Assembly (NCBI RefSeq): GCF_001949145.1
Contig: NW_019091518.1
Span: 723,914 to 734,606 of the forward strand
DNA from: Acanthaster planci
Taxonomy: Eukaryota; Echinodermata; Asteroidea; Valvatida; Acanthasteridae
Length of the DNA: 10,693 bases
Reading direction: 5' to 3'
The notes beneath the pieces were generated by a model. That model did not search any database. It saw nothing but the letters and a program-made list of their open reading frames with translations, and had not been told where the DNA came from. This document shows, piece after piece, positions 1 to 7,099 of this stretch (the first letter of the stretch is position 1; the number at the start of each line of letters is the position of its first letter). The position numbers and the translations under genes are program-made.

Positions 1-74
1 GTCACTTTGGTAGGGGTTTTGATTAGTTGAGTTAAAGCCATAATTAGATGTAACAAAAAGTTATTCGAATGAAA

Positions 75-540
75 ATGGCATTGAAACCATTAGCATCATA
101 GTTAAAACACCAAGCAGGATACGTCCATTAGTATGACTTAATGCTTAGATTACAACCTTTTCAAACTCCTCTATAAAAATTAGTCCTGTTTGGTGGTCTA
201 TAAAAAGACCCCATCAAGACTGGAGATTTGTGTGAGCTCTGAATCTCGATCCATACATTTTCCAAGGTTTTAGATTCCAAGTCGTATCTTCTTGTAAAAA
301 TGAGTTTATTCCAAACATAAACGTCAACCCTACCGACTGGCAGTTGGGCAGTCATTTCTAAAATTTCGGAAGCTGTCGATAAGTAATTCTGAATCGTTAA
401 CTGAGGAGTCACAGAATGTTTTATTCAGAGAGATGACATCAAGTGGCTTGTTTTTTTTACCAAGATTCGGAATTCATCAGTTTTGCTTATTTGACTATAA
501 ATATTCAAATGAGCAAATTTGATTCCTTTTCCATTCAGGA
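75..540 (-). mobile_element. Decayed non-LTR retrotransposon fragment, AP-endonuclease domain
   Basis: The minus strand shows, in order but in different frames, the segments expected of a LINE ORF2 endonuclease: KGIKFAHLNI with the first catalytic Asn (about 535-500), DVISLNKT (about 455-425), GRVDVYVWNKL (about 350), ENVWIEIQSS followed by GSFYRPPN (about 265-175), and a broken LGDFN-type motif at about 115-100. At least three frame changes and an in-frame stop separate them. The usual Glu of the SET/NET motif is Lys here. The copy is dead and lacks the reverse transcriptase part. The motif order is direct evidence; a CR1/L2/Jockey-type origin is inferred. Nothing in its flanks shows a target-site duplication. 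Confidence 0.7.
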
Positions 541-900
541 GAGGAATATACTGCCATTTGAAAGTTCTAGTATTTGGTGGCTTTTCTTATCACGATGAGG
601 GTTGTTTGGCTCTCTGGTACCTGCGCTCTCTGCTGGTATCGGAACCATTCTGTTGCTTGTGACAGCAGTGGGTGATAATATCATTGATACAATGGTAAAC
701 GTTTTGAGTGCACTACGAAAGATTCCTGAATTATTTTCAATTTTAACACGAATTCCTCAGAATGATAGTACAATTTCCTCCTCAAACATAGTGAGCTTTA
801 TTCCTATTTTCGATTTAAATAACCACTGAATGATTCTATTTACGGTAAATTGTCTGCTTGACGATGTTTGAATAAAGAGTGAAATATCAAATCAAACATG
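541..900. other. No supported gene
   Basis: An open frame of 75 codons exists on the plus strand at 602-829, with a hydrophobic start, but it matches nothing I recognise and has no convincing splice sites. It may be part of the decayed retrotransposon or chance. Nothing else was seen. Confidence 0.4.
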
Positions 901-1035
901 GCTAATATAACAGTCTTTTTGGAGCCTGCTAATATAATAGTCTTTTTGGAGCCTGCTAATATAATAGTCTTTTTGGAGCCTGCTAATATAATAGTCTTTT
1001 TGGAGCCTGCTAATATAATAGTCTTTTTGGAACCT
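901..1035. repeat. 27-bp tandem repeat, five copies
   Basis: Five head-to-tail units start at 901, 928, 955, 982 and 1009. Units 2-4 are identical. Unit 1 differs by one base (C at 911) and unit 5 by one base (A at 1032). Each unit begins GCTAATATAA and ends TTTTTGGAGCCT. Because 27 is a multiple of three, the array yields a spurious open frame on the minus strand with a nine-residue repeat (QKDYYISRL). The near-identity implies recent expansion. Confidence 0.95.
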
Positions 1036-1518
1036 GCATAATATCGAGGTGTCTGTTGTTCTGTATTGATTGTGCAGGTGCGCGCATGTCATTTGCATCA
1101 CAGGAGGACTGCATTAAACACGGTCTTATTTTCACTTTGTAAACGAGTTGAAAAAGAAGCATGACGTATAACCAATTCCTAAACGTCAGTCTAACTGCCA
1201 TCACATAGTCTATTAATATTATGAATTACTTTGTTAATATCACTGAGCAGACCCAACTGCAATTCCAATCTGGGTAACAGATGTGGAACAGAAAGAAAAC
1301 ATCCTTGCTGTAATTTGTCTCACCTGAGACATCCTATGACCAACGTTGTCTTTGAATTATGCAATTATTTGGAAGAACTCTGTACAGGAATTAAAACTCT
1401 GGATTACACGTACTACATGTATATATGATGCCACATTTGAGATAACTTATTAGAGATGTATCCCTAACTTCCAGTTGAACTGCATTTGATATGTTCAAAA
1501 TTTCACGACAGCACTCCA
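1036..1518. other. Non-coding region beyond the HNMT-like stop codon, possible 3' UTR
   Basis: This AT-rich stretch lies downstream of the HNMT-like stop on the minus strand. It probably includes the 3' UTR, but no canonical polyadenylation signal was seen on that strand. Short open frames on both strands have no recognisable content. Confidence 0.4.
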
Positions 1519-1877
1519 TTATTTCAGTGGTTTGCTTATAATTATCGTATCGCAGTCGTTAATCAGCAGGATCTCATCTCCACTTTTCTCAGAGCATGCG
1601 CTGCTCGCCAGGTACTCCAGCACCTGCTGCTTCAAATCCTTGGCCGCCGACTCCTTGAACCTTGTCACGTGGTTTAGGAAATCCAAGACCATGCTACCTT
1701 CCTCTGAGGCATCATCGAAGCAGCTGGTGATGTTCACACGAGACCACTCGTGGTGCTGCGAGTACGGTATACCGTGGCGGTCTAGGATGCTGCGAACATC
1801 GGCTGAAGTGATGAAATTGTACTTGCTGTGGAAATAAGGCGCAAAGTGATTCCAGTACCGGACGAGTCCACTATCGT
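1519..1877 (-). CDS. HNMT: HNMT-like exon 3 (C-terminal part and stop)
   Basis: The acceptor has a good pyrimidine tract, TTGGTTGCTTTTCAG, before ACGATAG. The exon completes Asp175 and encodes residues 176-293, ending at TAA (1519-1521). It includes a YNFITSADVRSIL segment that matches the family's YITSDDL region, NITSCFDD (compare DISDCF), LDFLNHVTRF, and the last strand ILLINDCDTIII. Asn281-Asp282 stands where human HNMT has Asn282-Asn283; Asn283 contacts histamine in the human enzyme. No AATAAA was found on the minus strand in the 300 bases below the stop, so the 3' end of the transcript is not placed. Confidence 0.87.
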
Positions 1878-4800
1878 CTGAAAAGCAACCAAGCAGCAAA
1901 ATTCTCTGTAAGGGTTCGATATAAGGAAGTGGGAGCTCGTTCTGGGGAAATGCTAGGTTTGGGGAAAGGCAACACCTCATGGACATTCCAAAAAATTTCT
2001 ACAGTTGGGGACAGGCCTGGTGCCGGACAGGCACCGGCTCCCTGGTTGACGCTGCCATAAGGATAATGCTGCCTCATAGACTGCTACAGTTCATAGTTGT
2101 CACCGCTTTGCTCATTTTAAAACGGAAGGTTGGTCAAAGAAACTACCACCATAGAGGATTACAGTTGCAACAAACAACAAATGCTAGTTAAGCATTCACG
2201 CTAAGCTACCGGTAGCTATTCATACATTCAAGTTCCATGTAGTTTCCGACTCGTGAAGCATGGGGGAACGGAGGGTATGCATCCCCCAACTTTTTGAGGT
2301 AGGGGTGAATTGGGAGCTGTTGAATCACACCCCCACAACACACACTTTTCAGTGAGAAAAAAAATTAAAGCAGATAGTGAAGAAGTTTTCAGACTTCCAA
2401 CGACTACATTCAATATCACTCAAAAAAGGGAAAACAATTTTAGAAGCCATAAATATTGAACTCTTAATACAAATTACATATGTACGTCAATATCATGAAC
2501 ATCAACCTCAGAGTCATATGGGGTCCCCCCACTTTTCAACTTTTCATGGTTGGGCAAATAACCCCCCCCCTTTCCCCATCCCTCCGTCCCACAAATTTAC
2601 GCCACTAGTCAAGAAGTCTTTTGTGTACAATTTGAATGTAAAGACGGAATACATGTAATAGCATTTGAACAGACAACACTTGATTGTAACATGGGCTAAA
2701 TTTTGGGGGATATATTGTTTTTCCGTTTCCGTGTTTCCGTTTTTTAAATACTTTTTTAAAAATACTGTCAATCGATCCCCACGGACATTTCCGTTAGAAA
2801 GAGCTATTTGATTATTACACTCGTAAGAGAAAAGTATACCTGACTTCATATCAATGAATATAACCCCACCAGGTTCCAGTATGCTGTGCAGATACATCAG
2901 TGAGTCTTCCAAGTTGTCAAAGTAGTACACAGAATGAACTGCAACAATGAAGTGAAACTTAGTAGGCTCTTCCACCTTCTCGTATTCCTCGATCGTCTGC
3001 TGTCGCCATTCGAAATTCACACCTCGTAAATCAGAAGTCTTGGATTTCGTCAATGCCTGGTATTTGACGAGCTGCTCCTGAAGGGGCTCAACTGCACGGA
3101 TGTTGATGCGCGGGAAGTGTTGTAAAAGTTTGATCAACATCTTGCATTCTCTCTCACCTTAAAAATACGAAAACAAAATACATAGGCTATAGTACCATTA
3201 TACAATATGATATCTGAGGCAGATCACGGATAATATCTCGCTATAGAGTCATATGTTTTTCATGATATCGTATTATTTTTCTGTATACCTCCTTCCCTTG
3301 TAAAGCGTTTGTGAATTTATCCTCAATTGACAAGGATAAAAATCGACGATATTTCAGTTCTGGAAATTGTCAATTTCTTTTTCAGTATTCGCAAAAGTGC
3401 TCATGCCCTAAACGGTTCCTTTGTCCAAGTTTACGCTCGTTGAAATGGTGAAAACATGGTGGATGATACAACAGTATTGATTCAACAAAAAAACGACTCT
3501 AAAAGTTAAACACATGTCTATGTAATATTTTATAGAATCATCCTTTCGACAATAAAAATGTTCATGGCTGCTAGTTTGTTAAAAGAGAGATGTTAAAAAA
3601 TATTGGCCGACGGCACCCGCAATTATCTGAACTGGTGGTCAGTTTCCGCAAATTGTTACGATTTGTGAAGTAGTTCGTATCGTTCATAAATAATCTTTGA
3701 AGTTTATATTCTTGGCCGACGTTTCAGCAAGAGCTAGGCAGTGTCCTTTTGCTTACAAGATTTTGTTTTTGTGAGCACACACCTGAGTTAAATTTTTCGT
3801 TTCTGCACACCTACATGATAACTGTTCTGACCTTGGGGATTACCTAGAACTCGGCGTCATCGCCGTATCAAGCTTATCTGTGAAAACCGTCCACTTTTAG
3901 GCCAAGCATGTTAGAACTTTAAAATGCTTCTCTATGAACGATAGCATACAGTTTGATGTGCTTCTCTGTCAGAACATTTTCTGAAACTCCAAAGTCAGTT
4001 TGGTAAAAAACCAAAAATCAGGTGAAGCTGGAGACACAGACATGTGTCCAGTTTATGCATGTATTTCTATCTCAAATTTGTGAAACATCTATTGCAGAAC
4101 AAGCATATCTATCACTACTCCCGATCAGCAAAGATTATACATGTATGATACAGTGTATTATGTGGATGTGTCTTATGTAAATGTGTATTATGTAAAAGTG
4201 TAATATGTAAATGTTTCTTATCCACTACGTATTTGGGTTTTAGCAAATTCGTTTTTTTTTTCAGGAGGTGAGTGTTATAAATTAATTCCCGCCATTACTT
4301 GTTGTTATGCAGTGTGTCAATTTTGTTATAATGTTATAGTTGCTGAAATAAAATGCGTGCATAATGACCTCAGAAAACAACTTAACATAAAGAAACAGAC
4401 AAAAAAAGGAAGTGGCTGGAATGCACCATAATGTGCCTTTTTCTTTTTCTTTTTAGATTAAAACAGGCACACGATATTAATGACCAGTCTGTTCGTTGAT
4501 TGATGGGATTGCTGGGGGATTGATTAATATCGGAGTGTGATCGATCAAGTGATGTTTCGGTTGGTCAGTTGCGATCGACTGACTGAGTGACTCTGACAGA
4601 CTGGTTGATTAGTGGATTGGTTGACATAAAATGTAAACTGGGGTCACTAAACACAATTAAATTACTACAAAACCAATAGGTGATTCGGACTGAGCCCAAT
4701 GACCTAACAAATCACTCTTACCGGATCCACTACCAACTCCCATCACGCGAAGCTCTCCCTGCTCGTCAAGCGCACTCTTTAATTTTGAGACCACGGTCTG

Positions 4801-4926
4801 CTGGAAGATGGTCTCTTCCCATTGGTCATACTCAGGGTATTTAATGCACGCAGCACGGAATGCGTGCAATGACTGCAAGTAGTACTTGGCGTCACCATGA
4901 AACAAACTCGGCAGATAATGTTCCAT
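1519..4926 (-). CDS. HNMT: Histamine N-methyltransferase-like SAM-dependent methyltransferase, three coding exons
   Basis: The coding sequence joins 4926-4722, 3157-2840 and 1877-1519: 882 bases, 293 residues plus a TAA stop. The family transfers a methyl group from S-adenosylmethionine to the imidazole ring nitrogen of histamine in the cytosol. Visible landmarks are the N-terminal LFHGDAKYY segment (residues 8-16, compare LFSDHGKY in vertebrate HNMT), the SAM-binding loop GVGSGSGE (63-70), VEPLQEQ (91-97, compare VEPSAEQ), a HSVYYF segment (143-148), and the C-terminal ILLIND strand (277-282). Vertebrate HNMT is 292 residues, so the length fits. There is no signal peptide or membrane segment. 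The ATG at 4926 has purine at -3 and G at +4 and matches the family start; an in-frame ATG at 5007 would add 27 residues. Two pocket positions differ from human HNMT, so the substrate may not be histamine. The family assignment is firm; the exact substrate is not. Confidence 0.87.
1878..2839 (-). other. Intron 2 of the HNMT-like gene
   Basis: This is a 962-base phase 1 GT-AG intron. It contains a perfect 14-bp palindrome, AGCTACCGGTAGCT, at 2204-2217. It also contains two G- or C-run segments near 2250-2345 and 2520-2600 that may be the ends of a short inserted repeat. No coding exon is needed or seen: exon 2 joins exon 3 in frame and the joined protein aligns with the family without a gap. 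Confidence 0.8.
2250..2600. repeat. Possible short non-autonomous element in intron 2
   Basis: The left segment (about 2258-2300) contains GGGGGAACGGAGGG and then CCCCCAACTTTTT. The right segment (about 2525-2595), read on the minus strand, contains GGGACGGAGGGATGGGG and AAAAGTTGAAAAGTGGGGGG. Both carry a shared ACGGAGGG core and an AAAAGTTG-plus-G-run core in roughly opposite orientation, as the imperfect ends of a small element would. No clean terminal repeat or target-site duplication can be drawn. Confidence 0.25.
2840..3157 (-). CDS. HNMT: HNMT-like exon 2 (methyltransferase core)
   Basis: The exon is 318 bases, enters in phase 1 and leaves in phase 1. The acceptor is TTTTTAAG before GTGAGAGAG, and the donor is TCAG followed by GTATAC. 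It completes Gly69 and encodes Glu70 to Ser174 plus the first base of codon 175. It contains VEPLQEQ, where Glu92 and Gln97 correspond to the SAM-contacting Glu89 and Gln94 of human HNMT. It also contains VNFEW, the central strand FHFIVAVHSVYYF and the strand after EPGG. At the place of human Gln143 there is His143. An ATG inside this exon (3140) is not the start, because the five upstream codons GERECK are needed to continue the glycine loop. Confidence 0.85.
4153..4222. repeat. 15-bp minisatellite, four full units and a partial fifth
   Basis: Units begin at 4153, 4168, 4183, 4198 and 4213 and follow the pattern GTGTATTATGTAAAT, with one to three changes per unit. The array lies within intron 1. 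Confidence 0.85.
4483..4605. repeat. Inverted 10-mer bracketing an ATTGATT-rich stretch
   Basis: ACCAGTCTGT (4483-4492) is the exact reverse complement of ACAGACTGGT (4596-4605). The sequence between and just after is rich in TTGATTGAT, GATCGATC and GACTGACTGAGTGACT. This may be a decayed simple repeat or the remnant of a small element. The short arms could also arise by chance within low-complexity sequence. Confidence 0.4.
4722..4926 (-). CDS. HNMT: HNMT-like exon 1 (start codon to the SAM-binding glycine loop)
   Basis: This exon encodes residues 1-68 and the first base of codon 69. It carries the N-terminal helices and the glycine-rich loop MGVGSGS. The donor reads GGATCCG then GTAAGAG, with the intron beginning at 4721, and it leaves phase 1. 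The acidic residue in YPEYDQW (Glu32) aligns roughly with Glu28 of human HNMT, which contacts the histamine amine. That alignment crosses a short insertion and is approximate. Translation past the donor gives KSDLLGHW, which does not fit the family, whereas splicing restores GSGSGE. Confidence 0.85.
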
Positions 4927-5103
4927 TTCTATCCTTGCTAAGATTGAATGGACGGTGACCCCTCGACATAGGAAGATAGCTGCGTAGTGCGAGAAAGAGA
5001 CAAACATTACTGCACATCCACTTATACAACCGTCGTTATTAAGTGGAAACTAAAGCGCCAATTTCAATTACATACATGTAAGCGTCACATACTGTAATGC
5101 CTG
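4927..5103 (-). promoter_or_regulatory. Presumed 5' UTR and promoter region of the HNMT-like gene
   Basis: This is the stretch immediately upstream of the chosen start. The coding frame stays open back to a TAG near 5051. A possible splice acceptor, CAATCTTAG before CAAGGATAG, lies a few bases upstream of the ATG, so a separate 5' UTR exon is possible. No clear TATA box was found. The label rests on position only. Confidence 0.3.
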
Positions 5104-5486
5104 TAATGTCAACCGCCTCTACGGGTCTTTCTCTCGTAAACAAAGACATATTTGAAGGCTTCTGCTCAGATTATTATTTATTTGGCATAAAAAAACAATA
5201 ACAAACAATACTACCCACTAGTTAAGACATGGACAAAACAGCACCTGCAGCAAATGCCGGGATAAGAAAAATTCAACTAAATGACTGTTTTGGGGGATCT
5301 CGGCCGTTTATTTTCACACCGTCACTCCTGTCTGGCATAAACTCCCAAACCGACCCAAAACAATTTATGACTCAAAAAGCGCGGCTGTTCAGGCGCCGCG
5401 GCAACGGATCTCTAGGCATAACCAGTAGGGGCCCTCCACACGGCTCTACCGTAGTGCATGATCTCTGTGGGCTCTACCGTGGATCC
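5104..5486 (+). repeat. Dispersed repeat, copy 1
   Basis: This stretch shares two blocks with 8998-9203 in the same orientation. The left block (5104-5170) has TCTACGGGTCTTTCTC and GGCTTCTGCTCAG. The right block (5301-5486) has CGGCCGTTTATTTTCAC, CGTCACTCCTGTCTGGCATA, GCGGCAACGGATCTC, ACCAGTAGGGG, CACACGGCTCTACCG and GGATCC. Copy 1 has about 125 extra bases between the blocks (5171-5295, starting ATTATTATTTATTTGG) that copy 2 lacks. The repeat begins within 180 bases of the HNMT-like start codon. An open frame across it (5229-5660) does not look like a protein. The repeat family is not recognised. Confidence 0.8.
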
Positions 5487-5674
5487 GTCCTGGCGCCCCC
5501 ACTGGTCATCTGGTACCGGTGCTCCACCACCCCCTTCGGGGACTCGTGTTCGTCCCCCAACAAGGCGGCGAGCACCAGCCACCGGTTTCTGGCAGAGGTC
5601 CTACCCGCTAGCACCGACTTTTACATAAAAGAGGAAAATCGGATGAGAACTTATCATTAATTGAGAAACCAACG
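5487..5674. other. GC-rich spacer, no gene seen
   Basis: The stretch holds C-rich words such as CCACCACCCCCTTCGGGG and a loose inverted pair, GGTGCTC and GAGCACC (about 5518 and 5569). No supported gene was found. Confidence 0.3.
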
Positions 5675-6180
5675 ATGCTGAGGTAGAAATTTGGGCGTCG
5701 AAGTACAACGCTGCTGGATGGCGGCTGCCGCTAGACTTCCGTTTGCCGAATGAGTTCCTCCCAGAAACGGCGGAGGAGGCGTTCTCCATAAAACAAGGCA
5801 TGGGTTGGGTCGCTCCGCGTGGAAGCTTCTGCAGGAGGGGTTTGGACATCCTAGTCCTCGTCATCCGGTATGCCCATCGGTGGGAGCAGCTCCAGGCGAT
5901 TTCCACTGTAGGTCATTGTGTTACGGGGTTAGTAACGAATTGGCTGAACGGCTAAAGCGGCTGGATTCCGTGTTTATCAACCAAGCTAGCACGGCAACAA
6001 CACTTCAACTGCCAGCAGCCGTCGCGTGGGTTGATACTGTCCCATTTCCCATCCGTGGTTCAGTTTCCATTTCTGATGGAAATTCAGCCACCACCTCCGA
6101 TGCCTCTACAGAATCACCGTCCATCATTCCCATCATCAAGAGAAAACACATCGATCTTCCGGTTCTTTATGTACGGACCA
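5675..6180 (+). pseudogene. Coding-like relic of unknown origin, frameshifted
   Basis: Two plus-strand frames read like protein one after the other. The first, about 5668-5800, has a segment DAEVEIWASKYNAAGWRLP and continues to FLPETAEEAF; it enters from a TGA at about 5662. The second, about 5805-6180, has KLLQEGFGHP, then ELAERLKRLDSVFINQ, then Ser/Thr-rich sequence ending in IIKRKHIDLPVL. A frame change near 5790-5810 would be needed to join them, and no start is supported. The composition is GC-rich compared with the HNMT-like introns. An old retrotransposon ORF1 or gag-type gene is one possibility. No family is recognised, and the minus strand of the first half also has a fairly long open frame, which lowers confidence. 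Confidence 0.3.
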
Positions 6181-6190
6181 GCTGTGCTTT

Positions 6191-6385
6191 ATTGACTCCC
6201 GTGTGGAGCACCTCTGCCGGCTCCGCATCTCTGCCGGCTCCGCACCATTGACTTGTGCGAGGAGCCGAGTGGCTCCATTCACTCCGGTGTGATGCACCCC
6301 GGCCGGCTTCGCGCAATTGATTCCGCGCGGAGCCCCTCCTTTCGCTCTGCGCCATTCACTTTCCTGAGTGGCAATTCCACGGGCT
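6191..6385. repeat. Degenerate 38-40-bp tandem repeat, about five units
   Basis: Units open with ATTGACT or ATTCACT at 6191, 6247, 6277, 6316 and 6354, and carry a GTGTGGAGCACC-like and a CCGGCTCCGC-like word. The first unit has an extra 18-base copy of CTCTGCCGGCTCCGC (6229-6246), and the second is shortened to 30 bases. The array is GC-rich and not coding. Confidence 0.65.
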
Positions 6386-6489
6386 AAGCCTCCAGGACTT
6401 TTGCAGCGTGAACTAGCTCCGAATGGAGGCTATAGGCTTCGACACACTGTTAGTTGGAGGACTTAAGTGCTGCCGGGAGAGGCCCTTTC

Positions 6490-7015
6490 TGTCTGCCGTA
6501 TATGACGTGTGTTGTTGGCTGTCTTTTACATGGGTTCCCGCTCCTGCTACAGGGGCCGTCACACCAAGTGTGGAAGACTGATGTCCTATTTACATCAAGG
6601 GGTTGTTCCTTGTGAGTCCAGGCACTTGTAGTTCTAAAGTGGAAACTGTTGGAGTCCAAATGTCTGCCATGTTGCCGTCTCCAGCACGGGACGGTCCCCC
6701 CTGGGTCCTGATATTTGTTGTGGTGTGAGAAACGATCGAGGGGAGTCTCAGGATGAAACCTCGCCCCCGTTGCAACGACACGCACAGCTACTTCTGACTG
6801 GAACGGTGGGTCTGCTGTGCTCCCGTCTTCAACATGGGGCAGTTCCCCGTGGGTCCTGACACTAGGTGAACCCACAGAAACATCGTTGAGTGTCCTAAAA
6901 CTAAGCCCCGCTCCTGCTGCTGAAAGGTTTAACTCAACAATGCCCCGACTGGAACATAATTAAGTCTGCTTCGCCGCTGTCTACAGCATAGGGCAGTTCT
7001 CTTGGGGACACAATA
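6490..7015. repeat. Degenerate tandem repeat of about 150 bp, three to four units
   Basis: A shared start block, TCTGC-N-TG-N-GCCGTCT-N-CAGCA followed by GGGCAGTTC and TGGGTCCTGACA, is seen at 6663, 6811 and 6965 with variations, giving spacings of 148 and 154 bases. Later landmarks also recur: GAGAAAC-ATCG, GCCCCGCTCCTGCTGC and GACTGGAAC before the next start block. A weaker earlier unit begins at 6492 (spacing 171) and shares CCCGCTCCTGCTAC. An open frame on the minus strand (6450-6875) is a by-product of the repeat. Confidence 0.65.
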
Positions 7016-7099
7016 CGTACTTTGTTGGTGCAGACAATGCATGGTATGTCGCTCAACCCGTCTGACGTGGCTCACTGTCACTGCTCCCTTCCCGCCCAC

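Larger units (their letters stand above)
3158..4721 (-). other. Intron 1 of the HNMT-like gene
   Basis: This is a 1,564-base phase 1 GT-AG intron, AT-rich and without a supported coding exon on either strand. It holds a 15-bp minisatellite (4153-4222) and a stretch of loosely repeated ATTGATT with a 10-bp inverted repeat at its edges (4483-4605). The short motif GGCCGACG occurs twice (about 3604 and 3714). I saw no recognisable transposon protein. Confidence 0.8.

Noticed and set aside
602-829. Plus-strand open frame with a hydrophobic N-terminal half
   Set aside because: No recognised motif, no splice context, and it borders a dead retrotransposon; too little to call a gene.
892-1101. Minus-strand open frame with a nine-residue peptide repeat
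   Set aside because: It is a direct result of a 27-bp tandem repeat with no stop in that frame; there is no sign of a surrounding gene.
2204-2217. Perfect 14-bp palindrome in intron 2
   Set aside because: Isolated and too short to carry meaning by itself in an intron.
4248-4275. Pyrimidine tract with CAGGAG then GTGAGT on the plus strand, resembling a recursive splice site
   Set aside because: It is on the opposite strand to the only gene that spans it, so it cannot serve that gene's splicing.
4927-5007. Longer start for the HNMT-like protein at the ATG at 5007
   Set aside because: It would add 27 hydrophobic residues absent from the family, and the ATG at 4926 has a better context and gives the usual length. 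It cannot be fully excluded.
5229-5660. Plus-strand open frame of 143 codons
   Set aside because: It runs across the dispersed repeat shared with 9000-9200, where the frame is not kept, and its translation is Pro/Ser/Arg-rich without any motif.
6450-6875. Minus-strand open frame of 141 codons
   Set aside because: It spans the degenerate repeat of about 150 bp; the units are not kept in one frame and the composition is not protein-like.
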